A stretch of 64,000 bases of DNA from Lachnospiraceae bacterium. GTDB lineage: Bacteria > Bacillota > Clostridia > Lachnospirales > Lachnospiraceae. The stretch lies in assembly GCA_024698075.1 (NCBI GenBank), contig JAILRP010000026.1:62001-126000 (forward strand). The letters are read 5' to 3'. This document shows, piece after piece, positions 46,901 to 54,500 of this stretch. The number at the start of each line of letters is the position of its first letter. Within the stretch, counting starts at the first letter, position 1. The notes beneath the pieces are model-generated. The model worked only from the letters and a program-made list of their open reading frames with translations, was not told where the DNA came from and ran no database searches. The translations under genes were made by a program, and so were the position numbers.

Positions 46901-47110
46901 TTTGTCATATACTCGCGCCGGCAGCAGAACATTACTGAGAGCGAGAGCATTGAAGAGACTGAAGCTACAGGCTCATTTGGCATGAGCGCAAGCTGGCAGA
47001 CCCTGAACAAAAAGGTGTATGGGATTTCGGCAAAATGGTTTATAATAGTAATCCTGGTGGCCCTTGCGGGCATACTGGTCCTTTATAAGCCGGGCCGCAG
47101 AAGATCATAA
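43970..47110 (+). CDS. BspA-like leucine-rich-repeat surface protein with membrane anchor
   Basis: A 1046-residue secreted protein starting 3 bases after the previous LRR gene. The signal peptide ends near AEA (residue 30). LRR_5 block 1 covers about 36-270 and block 2 about 470-690; a Gly/Ser-rich, acidic spacer lies between. Repeats follow the pattern IGxxAFxxCxxLxxVxLPxSV. A C-terminal module (about 860-985) matches one in the preceding protein (YDRTGT versus YDSTGT; GHCSTFVIY versus THFSPYMVY). The end, GISAKWF plus a membrane helix and GRRRS, aligns with the first protein's GIHPKWF anchor, but the place of PKTA is taken by NKKV. It is therefore probably retained as a membrane-anchored protein rather than sorted. 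Confidence 0.92.
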   Translation: MGKIIRRAVAVLLCATAVMLALLPSGEAEATSTHGDYEYDGATVARYLGSDSEVTLPAWVNRVGKEAFEGYDKMTKLVLPDTVTTVDFGAFSNCRNLGTVRMSESVRTLGSSAFSGCTNLYSVSVPRTVRTIGSGVFAGCPSLSNVPISADNKNYTSFDGVIYSSDGKKLVQYLAGRPSTTYSMPTAVREIEEFAFWGANNLAKLSITPGVKAIPEYAFSNCRGLQHVTLPRSVQSIFAYSFENCDSLSYINIPDSVGYIDNRAFANTKGAKLRFIDAAGNVVKTFNSEDVESYGSGTSGGTVVSHDRDYSMDSLESGGQFDPTNVTPLDEGDVSDEHIGEGTADGAGTVQGQDISGMGLQEESGAGSGSGDSGQSELYNNGYYKASDSGTMPWDTQIEYHDYEDNMTQYDLGGGVVLGGTAVLRMSSKIPVRGFDFGNAEYEDYYGDSAAAPAEKNDDDIIGDVYASYSGDEPEVNIPSGIKRIGNRAFYKNGTLSSVSMPNSVTDIGEFAFARSSLSSIDLPEGVRNIGYAAFYTCPNLASVSIPSSVSHIDLGAFDNTPYLEDWKDHPDGDFLIVGDGVLLAYGGYGKTVSVPEGVKHIAAGAFAHKNGIEKAVIPGTVEDIGEEAFCDCTGLRELILSEGIKNIGDRAFKNSSLTAVSIPDSVEGIGLSAFDNGGKLGCVIFNGNDVPDVTYCGSATRLSAKDLRTDAFEGAENAVVSRMCDLDSGTMFSPQNYGFSGQVFTINDEDDRMLVLERCLTKPDAAGNVNINQIVEIAGLKYTLGQVKSDAFDLYRNWQDYFERRPIRIGVNGEQGDSLVDLLSGINSELSASEGTEDSSSSEGVSASITGRHFPSGEVKASIPGDNGKYILNISEDESAEPEVKAAFLHSRIPAREGGYVPMSVNLYDRTGTVPIHKLGNTKMEVSVPVPSGYEDDDTLAVAGIDDNGALSQLSSEIKEGEGGRSIDFVTGHCSTFVIYSRRQQNITESESIEETEATGSFGMSASWQTLNKKVYGISAKWFIIVILVALAGILVLYKPGRRRS

Positions 47111-47130
47111 AACGCAGGAAAGGGAATAAA

Positions 47131-48342
47131 ATGGAAAAGATAGCAATGACCACACCGCTTGTCGAGATGGACGGTGATGAGATGACAAGGGTTCTCTGGC
47201 AGATGATCAAGGACGAGCTCCTCCTGCCTTTTATAGACCTCAAGACAGAGTATTACGATCTCGGTCTGAAAAACAGGAACGATACCGATGACAGGGTCAC
47301 GGTCGAATCGGCTGAGGCTACGCTCCGGCTCGGTGTTGCCGTAAAATGTGCGACCATCACCCCGAATGCCGCAAGAGTCGATGAATTTAAGCTCAGGAAG
47401 ATGTACAAAAGTCCCAACGGCACGATACGTGCGATACTTAACGGGACCGTATTCCGCACGCCCATAATCGTTAAAGGCATCAGTCCCTGCGTCGGAGGCT
47501 GGAAGGAGCCCATTACAATCGCCAGGCATGCATACGGGGACGTTTACCAGAATGTCGAGGAAAAGGTCAGCGCCGGTGATAAGGCGGAGCTTGTGATAAC
47601 ACATGCCGACGGGACAAAAGAGGTAAGGCTCATTCATGATTTTGCCGAAGGCGACGGGATAGTCCAGTCCGTCCATAACATGAACTCATCGATCGAAAGC
47701 TTTGCAAGGAGCTGCTTCAATTATGCTCTCGACCAGAAAAAGGATCTCTGGTTCGGGGCAAAGGATACGATATCAAAACAGTATGACCATACGTTCAAAG
47801 ATATCTTTGCCGAAGTTTTTGAAAAGGAATATAAAGATAAGTTCAAGGATGCGGGTATAGAATACTTCTATTCCCTGATCGATGACATAGTCGCGCGTAT
47901 CATGAAGTCAAAGGGCGGAATGATATGGGCCTGCAAAAACTATGACGGGGATGTCATGTCCGATATGATAAGTTCCGCATTCGGTTCGCTCGCCATGATG
48001 ACATCCGTTCTTGTTTCACCGTCCGGAGTATATGAATTTGAGGCCGCCCATGGTACCGTGCAGCGACATTATTACAAGCATCTTGCCGGTGAAGAGACCA
48101 GCACCAATTCCGTTGCCACCATCTTTGCATGGACGGGAGCGCTCAGAAAGCGCGGGGAACTTGACGGGATAAATGCCCTCGTTAAGTTTGCGAACAAGCT
48201 TGAGCTTGCAACAACCCTTACCATAGAGGAAGGGAAGATGACAAAAGATCTCGCTATGATCACGTCATTTTCCGATACTGTCACTCTTAATTCACATGAT
48301 TTTATCAGGGCAGTGAGAAAAACACTGGAAAACCTCATATAA
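47131..48342 (+). CDS. icd: NADP-dependent isocitrate dehydrogenase (eukaryote-like type)
   Basis: Oxidative decarboxylation of isocitrate to 2-oxoglutarate with NADPH formation, supplying carbon for glutamate. The 403 residues resemble the dimeric eukaryotic-type enzymes (MDGDEMTRVLWQMIKDELL at the start, GTVFRTPI and KPITI-like segments, then NYDGDVMSDMI and EAAHGTVQRHY) rather than the E. coli type. GAAAGGGA precedes the ATG. No citrate synthase or aconitase is adjacent. Its stop overlaps the rex start by one base (TAATG), so a redox sensor is co-expressed with a redox enzyme. Confidence 0.94.
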   Translation: MEKIAMTTPLVEMDGDEMTRVLWQMIKDELLLPFIDLKTEYYDLGLKNRNDTDDRVTVESAEATLRLGVAVKCATITPNAARVDEFKLRKMYKSPNGTIRAILNGTVFRTPIIVKGISPCVGGWKEPITIARHAYGDVYQNVEEKVSAGDKAELVITHADGTKEVRLIHDFAEGDGIVQSVHNMNSSIESFARSCFNYALDQKKDLWFGAKDTISKQYDHTFKDIFAEVFEKEYKDKFKDAGIEYFYSLIDDIVARIMKSKGGMIWACKNYDGDVMSDMISSAFGSLAMMTSVLVSPSGVYEFEAAHGTVQRHYYKHLAGEETSTNSVATIFAWTGALRKRGELDGINALVKFANKLELATTLTIEEGKMTKDLAMITSFSDTVTLNSHDFIRAVRKTLENLI

Positions 48343-48968
48343 TGGATAATATAAACATTTCACAGGCCGTAATAAAGAGGCTTCCGAGATATTACAGGTA
48401 CTTGGGCGAACTTGCTGACGAAGGCGTAAGCCGCATCAGTTCAAGGGAATTATCACAGCTCATGCATGTTACCGCATCCCAGATCAGGCAGGATCTTAAC
48501 CATTTCGGAGGGTTCGGGCAGCAGGGTTACGGTTACAATGTCAGGAACCTGTATGCCGAGATAGGCAAGATACTCGGACTCGACAAGAACCATAAGCTTG
48601 TTGTCATCGGTGCCGGCCATCTCGGACAGGCACTGTGCAATTATGAAAATTTTGAACGCCGCGGATTCCACATACTCGGTATATTTGATGCAGATCCCGC
48701 GATTGTCGGCATGAAGATACGGAAAGTCTCTGTTTCTCCTATGGATAAACTCGAGGATTTCATTGCTTCAAACGACATTGACATAGCGGTTCTGACCATT
48801 CCCAAGTCGAGTGCGGTGGAGGTTGCCGAGACGCTCGTCAAATGCAATATAAAGGCTATCTGGAACTTTGCACATGTCGACCTTCCCGTTCCGGATTATG
48901 TCATGGTTGAAAATGTGCATCTGTCCGAAAGCCTCATGCAGCTTTCCTATAATCTCGGAAGAAGGTAG
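48342..48968 (+). CDS. rex: Redox-sensing transcriptional repressor Rex
   Basis: DNA-binding repressor that senses the NADH/NAD ratio and controls fermentation and respiration genes. The 208 residues have an N-terminal winged helix (RLPRYYRYLGEL, then SRELSQLMHVTASQIRQDL as recognition region) and a Rossmann domain with VIGAGHLGQALCNY near residues 88-101. A C-terminal helix completes the domain-swapped dimer. The ATG overlaps the icd stop. I looked for a Rex operator (TTGTGA or TTGTTAA-type inverted repeat) just before icd and saw none. Confidence 0.96.
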   Translation: MDNINISQAVIKRLPRYYRYLGELADEGVSRISSRELSQLMHVTASQIRQDLNHFGGFGQQGYGYNVRNLYAEIGKILGLDKNHKLVVIGAGHLGQALCNYENFERRGFHILGIFDADPAIVGMKIRKVSVSPMDKLEDFIASNDIDIAVLTIPKSSAVEVAETLVKCNIKAIWNFAHVDLPVPDYVMVENVHLSESLMQLSYNLGRR

Positions 48969-48976
48969 GGATATAT

Positions 48977-49684
48977 ATGGCCGCATCTCATGAAAAATTC
49001 AACAATGCCATCGGGTCGGCAAAGATCCCGATCCTGATCCTCGATAACAAATGGCACCGAATATTCGGCAAAATGAACCCCACCAAAGAGATAAAAGATC
49101 TCGAGGGTGAACTTTCCGAACTCATAAAGAGACAGGGAAAGCTCGTAAATGAGAATAAGGACTTAAAAAAGATCAAGAGTGACCTCATGTCGGAGATAGT
49201 CAGCAATATTGACGGCGTGGATTCGCGAGACATTGACGAATCGGTAGATAAGAAGCTTAATGACAATAAAAGGCTCATAAATGAGGTCAATGAGAAGCTC
49301 GACAATAATGAGGAGGAATTAAAAGACCTTCCCCGCGAGATAGATGCGGTCAATAAAAAGCTCATGATCGCCACCATGGACCTGTGCTATGAAAGGCTTC
49401 AGGATAACACCGCAAAGATCGAAGAGATCGCGGAATGGGTCAGGGATATCCGTGTACAGCTTAAGAAGAATCTTGTGAAGAAGCAGGACATGGAACTTTA
49501 CAATGCGGAGCTGTATTCATATATGCATGATATTTTCGGCCCCGTGGTCATGGAGCTTTTTGACATGAAATATGTCCCGACGATACATAAGGCGCCCGAA
49601 CTTAAGGCCGGTGAAGCCGTGGCCGAAAAACCTGCCGGAGAACAAACGTCAGGCGATAAACCGTCAGAACCGTCATCAGATTAA
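48977..49684 (+). CDS. Coiled-coil protein of unknown function
   Basis: A 235-residue cytoplasmic protein, not recognised. After a short conserved-looking start (KIPILILDNKWHRIFGK) most of residues 35-165 are predicted as coiled coil, rich in Lys, Glu, Asn and Asp (ELIKRQGKLVNENKDLKK). A helical part near 165-205 precedes a disordered Pro/Glu/Ser tail. There is no signal peptide. It follows rex by 8 bases and probably shares its transcript; a promoter for yebC comes after it. A structural or scaffold role is possible, but nothing in the sequence proves it. Confidence 0.8.
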   Translation: MAASHEKFNNAIGSAKIPILILDNKWHRIFGKMNPTKEIKDLEGELSELIKRQGKLVNENKDLKKIKSDLMSEIVSNIDGVDSRDIDESVDKKLNDNKRLINEVNEKLDNNEEELKDLPREIDAVNKKLMIATMDLCYERLQDNTAKIEEIAEWVRDIRVQLKKNLVKKQDMELYNAELYSYMHDIFGPVVMELFDMKYVPTIHKAPELKAGEAVAEKPAGEQTSGDKPSEPSSD

Positions 49685-49691
49685 GAAAATT

Positions 49692-49720
49692 TTGACCGCT
49701 AATCCCTAAAATGTTAAAAT
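49692..49720 (+). promoter_or_regulatory. Sigma-A promoter of yebC
   Basis: TTGACC (49692-49697), a 17-base spacer and TAAAAT (49715-49720). It begins eight bases after the coiled-coil gene and about 40 bases before yebC. Confidence 0.8.
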
Positions 49721-49760
49721 AAATATTTGTAGTGCATATTATCAACTAAAGGAGTGTCAT

Positions 49761-50489
49761 ATGTCAGGCCATTCGAAATTCGCCAATATCAAACACAAAA
49801 AGGAAAAAAATGATGCGGCAAAGGGTAAGATCTTCACCATAATAGGCCGTGAGATCGCAGTCGCCGTCAAAGAGGGCGGACCTGATCCTGCCAATAATTT
49901 TAAGCTTGCCGCGGTCATCGCCAAGGCGAAAGCCAACAACATGCCGAACGATACTATATCGAACGGGATCAAGAAGGCCGCCGGTGACACGAACAGCGTA
50001 AATTTCAAAAACTATACTTATGAAGGATACGGGCCCAACGGAATAGCCATAATCGTTGAGACCCTGACCGATAATGCCAACAGGACGGCGGCAAACGTGC
50101 GCAGTGCGTTCACAAAAGGAAACGGAAGCATCGGCGCACAAGGCTGCGTATCGTTCATGTTTGACCGTAAAGGCGTGATCATCATCGACAGGGAGGAATG
50201 TGACACCGACCCTGATGAACTCATGATGCTTGCACTTGATGCCGGAGCGGATGATTTTTCCGAAGAGGAGGACAGTTTCGAGATACTGACTGATCCCGAT
50301 GACTGTGAAAAGGTCCGCAAGGCACTTGAGGATGCGGGGATTCCGATGGTTTCCGCGGAAGTCACCATGATCCCGCAGAACTATGTAAAGCTTGAGGATG
50401 AGGAAGCGCTGAAGATGCTTAACCGCACGCTCGATCTTCTTGATGAAGATGACGACGTACAGGCTGTTTATACAAATCTTGAGGAATAA
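49761..50489 (+). CDS. yebC: YebC/PmpR family protein
   Basis: A 242-residue member of the YebC/TACO1 family, named as a transcription regulator but in several organisms tied to translation of difficult sequences such as proline runs. The N-terminus MSGHSKFANIKHKKEKNDAA is nearly invariant in the family; three alpha/beta domains follow, with the GYGPNGIAIIVE segment near residues 91-102. AAAGGAG precedes the ATG, and the gene has its own promoter. The next gene begins right after the stop. Confidence 0.95.
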   Translation: MSGHSKFANIKHKKEKNDAAKGKIFTIIGREIAVAVKEGGPDPANNFKLAAVIAKAKANNMPNDTISNGIKKAAGDTNSVNFKNYTYEGYGPNGIAIIVETLTDNANRTAANVRSAFTKGNGSIGAQGCVSFMFDRKGVIIIDREECDTDPDELMMLALDAGADDFSEEEDSFEILTDPDDCEKVRKALEDAGIPMVSAEVTMIPQNYVKLEDEEALKMLNRTLDLLDEDDDVQAVYTNLEE

Positions 50490-52892
50490 ATGCAGAACAA
50501 AAAGGTAGATCCGCTTATAATGATCGCTGCCTCAATGGCACTCATAGCAACGGTTTATGTTTTTTACATTACCGTGTTCGAGCAGATTATCAGCCAAAAT
50601 CAGGGCTATTTTTATGCCGTGATCTTTGGCTTTATCCTGCTTGTCCTGTTTCTGCTCTGTAATCTTTTCACAAAACTCATAGCCATTTCCGTCGGCGAGC
50701 AGCAAAGCTCTTACAGGAAGCTTGTGACCGCAGGTGTGCTTATCATTATCGCGGTATTCTTCCTTGTGACAAGGATGCGGTACACTACATCGCTTTACCC
50801 ATCCGATTTCCCGATCTTCCGCGGTGCGGAGGCTATGGCCGATGGCAGTTATTCCGAGAACCTCGATCTTATAGAGAGCGCCAATGCCAATCCTGCGCAG
50901 TATCTGTCATCATTGCTCCTGTCCATTATCTTAAGGTTCGCGGAGCCTGTCGCGGAAGCGTACATGTGGATGAACGCCTTCTTTATCGTTCTCGGCGGTT
51001 TTCTGACTTACAGGATCGTCAGAGTGTTCACGAATCAGATGTGCGGTCTCTTTGCCGCGCTTCTTTGTGCGTTCATACCTTCCCAGACGTTCGCGGTATA
51101 TTCGATGACTTCCGAACCGCTCGTCAATGCGATATACCTCGGCGCAGTGCTTTCGCTGATCACGCTGTTCTCATACAATAAGCGGATAAAGGAAAGAGAA
51201 GATAACGGTGAAGATCCGGGTGGGGACATTGCCGGGATAATATATACCGTGCTCGGGGCTGTGCTGATCGGCCTGCTCCTGTTTACCGAGCCCTTCATGA
51301 TAGTCCCCATGGCTCTGCTCGTCCTTGCCGCATATATCGGGCGCAAGACAAAGGCCCTTAACATGCTTGCCGCCTTTAGCGCCGGCATAGTCGTGATGGT
51401 GCTTTTGTGCTTTGTCAAAACCGTACATATGGATACAGACTTCGGAACAGTGATGAAATCTGAGATGTCGGCTTTTGATCCCGCAACAAATTACAATACC
51501 GGTGAGGTGTCTGACTTTTCCGATGTATTCCATTCTTTTAATGTTGAACTTTCATCGACCGACCGCAATATAACCGAGAACTATCTGTTCATCTCCACCG
51601 AGGACGGTGCCGGAGCATATACGGACATGAGCGCATCATGGGTTGTCGTTCTCAACCAGATACTGTATATGTTCGTGCTCATGATGTCGATAAGCTGCAT
51701 GATACTGGCCGTAAAGGAGCAGAAGGATTATGTTGTCACGATAAGCACTTTAATAGTCGGTGCCTTTCTGATGCTCCTGTTCCAGCAGAACAGGGATGAC
51801 CAGAAATTCCTGTTCATATCAGTGCTCATCATAGCCTCCTCAACCGGAATACATTATCTGTATCTTGACCATCATCCTGAGCTCAAGGTGAGCGTAAATG
51901 CGCTCGATGCGCTTGAGAAGACCGGCAGGAAAGAGATAGCTGCGGCAACGAGATCCAATCTCAAAAATGCCGCCCGTATGAATGAAGCGGATTTTGTGAA
52001 GCGTGCACGTGCACTCATATTTGTCGGAAATGATGAAGCCCTTTATAACCAGATAAAGGAAGAGGAACATCAGCGCGCCCTGAAATACTATCAGAGGCCC
52101 GAAAAGGAAGAAGAGGCATTTGACGATTATGATGATGATTTCTTCCTTGATAACGAGGATGATGCCTCCGATTCGGTAAGGGTTACCGCGGTTACGCCTA
52201 CCGGGATCAGACAGACCATCGGCAACGAAGATATGTATGAGCCTAATGCGGAGATGCATGAGAGCGCCAGCGCGGCATTCGCCAATCCGTCGGTTCCCGC
52301 ATGGAAGAGGCCTGAACAGTTCGGCGATGATGAGATGTTTGACGAGGATGATGTTGAGCTCGGAAAAGCCCATTCTTCGTTTGAGGGAAGGGATTCTCTC
52401 ATTGCCAATGAGGGAATAACCATAAATGAACCGGCTCCCGAGGTCCAGAAGGTCAGCAGAAATGTCAAGAAGTTGCGCCCGAAGACCGTCAAGGCGGAAT
52501 CTATCGGTGTCAAGGTTAAGGAACCCAAACCGGTCAAGGTTAAGGAGCCTAAGCCCGTAAAGGCAAAAGAGCCAAAACCCGTCAAGACCAAGGAAGCCAA
52601 ACCGGTCAAGGCAAAAGAGAGGAGAGCCGACAGGGCGGAGGATAATATTGAGGCATTTGCTGAAACTCCCGCAAAAAGCACCATGTCCGGGGGAAGGGCA
52701 GTCAGAAGGATCAAAAATGTCACGGACGGAACTTCTCGGAGTGCAGCCGTAAAACCTTCGGAACCCATCCCGAATCCGCTTCCCGTTCCTAAGAAGAAGC
52801 CTCACAAGGAACTCGATTATGACCTGCCTGAGGCAGTGGATGACTGGGATTTTGATGTTGACGTCAATGACGATGATGACTGGGATATATAA
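50490..52892 (+). CDS. Polytopic membrane protein, possible GT-C glycosyltransferase, with repeat tail
   Basis: An 800-residue protein without a firm assignment. About ten to twelve membrane segments fill residues 8-465. The first outer loop after the third helix (YPSDFPIFRGAEAMADG, Asp106) and the following helices recall GT-C enzymes of the PMT/GT39 type that use polyprenyl-linked sugars. From about 465 the protein is soluble and disordered: acidic runs near 535-560, five units of VKxKEPKP (674-710), a basic part and a very acidic C-terminus (DVNDDDDWDI). The ATG abuts the yebC stop. Fusion of a membrane enzyme-like part with a long charged cytoplasmic tail is unusual. Confidence 0.8.
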   Translation: MQNKKVDPLIMIAASMALIATVYVFYITVFEQIISQNQGYFYAVIFGFILLVLFLLCNLFTKLIAISVGEQQSSYRKLVTAGVLIIIAVFFLVTRMRYTTSLYPSDFPIFRGAEAMADGSYSENLDLIESANANPAQYLSSLLLSIILRFAEPVAEAYMWMNAFFIVLGGFLTYRIVRVFTNQMCGLFAALLCAFIPSQTFAVYSMTSEPLVNAIYLGAVLSLITLFSYNKRIKEREDNGEDPGGDIAGIIYTVLGAVLIGLLLFTEPFMIVPMALLVLAAYIGRKTKALNMLAAFSAGIVVMVLLCFVKTVHMDTDFGTVMKSEMSAFDPATNYNTGEVSDFSDVFHSFNVELSSTDRNITENYLFISTEDGAGAYTDMSASWVVVLNQILYMFVLMMSISCMILAVKEQKDYVVTISTLIVGAFLMLLFQQNRDDQKFLFISVLIIASSTGIHYLYLDHHPELKVSVNALDALEKTGRKEIAAATRSNLKNAARMNEADFVKRARALIFVGNDEALYNQIKEEEHQRALKYYQRPEKEEEAFDDYDDDFFLDNEDDASDSVRVTAVTPTGIRQTIGNEDMYEPNAEMHESASAAFANPSVPAWKRPEQFGDDEMFDEDDVELGKAHSSFEGRDSLIANEGITINEPAPEVQKVSRNVKKLRPKTVKAESIGVKVKEPKPVKVKEPKPVKAKEPKPVKTKEAKPVKAKERRADRAEDNIEAFAETPAKSTMSGGRAVRRIKNVTDGTSRSAAVKPSEPIPNPLPVPKKKPHKELDYDLPEAVDDWDFDVDVNDDDDWDI
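52509..52619 (+). repeat. Tandem 24-bp coding repeats (VKxKEPKP)
   Basis: Four full units and a partial fifth, each 24 bases or eight residues, in frame within the membrane protein gene. Units differ mainly at the third residue (V, A, T) and at synonymous positions, so the array is not freshly duplicated. Confidence 0.85.
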
Positions 52893-52898
52893 AAATCC

Positions 52899-52927
52899 TT
52901 GCAATGATGGATCAAATTATATATAAT
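52899..52927 (+). promoter_or_regulatory. Promoter of tRNA-Thr
   Basis: TTGCAA (52899-52904), a 17-base spacer and a perfect TATAAT (52922-52927), about 22 bases before the tRNA. Confidence 0.8.
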
Positions 52928-52949
52928 ATCGTGCATGGACGCTGCATAA

Positions 52950-53022
<73 letters not shown>

Positions 53023-53030
53023 TTTACGGA

Positions 53031-53055
53031 ACGGGCAGAGGCTGCCCGTTTTTTT
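53031..53055 (+). terminator. Terminator after tRNA-Thr
   Basis: ACGGGCAG (53031-53038) pairs with CTGCCCGT (53042-53049) and six T follow. Confidence 0.92.
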
Positions 53056-53089
53056 ATTGCATTTAATGCCGTTATTGAGAGGAGATCAT

Positions 53090-54478
53090 ATGGCACAGTT
53101 ATGGGGCGGAAGATTTACAAAGGAAACGGATCGGAAGGTATATGAATTCAATGCATCCATATCGTTTGACAAGCGTCTTATCGATGTCGATATAGAAGGC
53201 TCTAAGGCTCATGCCATGATGCTTGGGAGCATCGGACTGCTGTCGGATGAAGAAAAGGATCAGATGCTGAATGCCCTTGATGAGATACTGGAAGATGTCA
53301 GGTCGGGAAGATCCGAGATCACGCTCGAATATGAAGATGTCCATAGCTTTGTCGAGGCTAAGCTCATTGAAAAGATAGGCCAGACGGGCAAGAAGCTTCA
53401 TACCGGCAGGAGCAGGAACGATCAGGTCGCTCTCGACATGAGGCTTTACACAAGGGACAGCATAAAGGATATGAAAGCTGGCATTACAGAGCTTCTTAAA
53501 GTGCTCCTTGATATCATATCGGCGAATACCGGGACTGTAATGCCGGGATTCACGCACCTTCAGAAAGCCCAGCCGGTCACGCTCGCCCATCATATTTCTG
53601 CATATTTTGAAATGTTTCGGCGTGATGCGCTCCGCCTTGATGACATATATGACAGGATGAACTACTGTCCGCTCGGAGCCGGAGCGCTGGCAGGGACCAC
53701 ATATCCTCTTGATCGGGACTTTGTTTCTGAAAAGCTCGGTTTTTATGCACCTACTGCCAATTCAATGGATTCCGTATCGGACAGGGACTATCTCATAGAA
53801 TATCTTTCGGCGCTTTCCGTCATAATGATGCACATGTCGCGCTTTTGCGAGGAGATCATAATCTGGAACAGCAATGAATACAGATTTGTTACGATAGACG
53901 ATTCGTTTGCCACCGGATCGAGCATAATGCCGCAGAAGAAAAATCCCGACATAGCTGAGCTCATACGGGGAAAATGCGGAAGGGTCTACGGCGATCTTAT
54001 GGCACTGCTTGTGGTAATGAAAGGGCTTCCGCTCGCTTACAACAAGGACATGCAGGAAGACAAGGAATCCGCATTTGATGCAATGGATACGGTTTCGGGA
54101 AGCATCGAACTGTTTACGTGCATGATGAGATCCATGACTTTTAACGCCGGGATCATGCGCGAGTCGGCCGCGAAAGGCTTTACAAACGCAACGGATGCCG
54201 CCGATTATCTTGTCAGGAAAGGGGTGCCTTTCAGAGATGCGCATGGAATTATAGGCAGGATTGTGGTATACTGTCTCAATAACTCTAAATCTATAGAAGA
54301 CTGTTCAATAGATGAACTGAGACAGATAAGTCCGGCATTCGATGATGACATTTATGAACATATAAGCCTTGATACGTGTGTTAAGAAACGTCTGACAAAA
54401 GGCGCGCCTTCGCCGGACGCCATGGAAGGATACATAGCCGATGCGCGCGGCTTCATTGAGAACATAAGGATTCTGTAG
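53090..54478 (+). CDS. argH: Argininosuccinate lyase
   Basis: Splits argininosuccinate to arginine and fumarate, the last step of arginine synthesis. The 462 residues have family length. The lyase superfamily signature GSSIMPQKKNPD lies near residues 281-292 and holds the catalytic Ser; the N-terminal LWGGRFTKETD and the HTGRSRNDQVA motif are also typical. The ATG at 53090 is chosen because GAGAGGAG precedes it and MAQLWGGRF is the normal start; an upstream ATG at 53066 or 53057 lies beside the tRNA terminator. argG is not adjacent. Confidence 0.97.
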   Translation: MAQLWGGRFTKETDRKVYEFNASISFDKRLIDVDIEGSKAHAMMLGSIGLLSDEEKDQMLNALDEILEDVRSGRSEITLEYEDVHSFVEAKLIEKIGQTGKKLHTGRSRNDQVALDMRLYTRDSIKDMKAGITELLKVLLDIISANTGTVMPGFTHLQKAQPVTLAHHISAYFEMFRRDALRLDDIYDRMNYCPLGAGALAGTTYPLDRDFVSEKLGFYAPTANSMDSVSDRDYLIEYLSALSVIMMHMSRFCEEIIIWNSNEYRFVTIDDSFATGSSIMPQKKNPDIAELIRGKCGRVYGDLMALLVVMKGLPLAYNKDMQEDKESAFDAMDTVSGSIELFTCMMRSMTFNAGIMRESAAKGFTNATDAADYLVRKGVPFRDAHGIIGRIVVYCLNNSKSIEDCSIDELRQISPAFDDDIYEHISLDTCVKKRLTKGAPSPDAMEGYIADARGFIENIRIL

Positions 54479-54500
54479 GAACATCAAGAGGAGGAGAAAA

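Noticed and set aside
47100..47130. Search for a Rex operator before icd
   Set aside because: The gap is only 20 bases and shows no TTGTGA or TTGTTAA-type inverted repeat.
52509..52619. Tandem repeats considered as a CRISPR array
   Set aside because: Units are 24 bases, contiguous without spacers, in frame and coding.
51840..52904. A 354-codon minus-strand open frame, including Leu-rich repeats opposite the VKxKEPKP array
   Set aside because: The apparent repeat protein is only the complement of the Lys/Pro repeats; no ribosome site or promoter.
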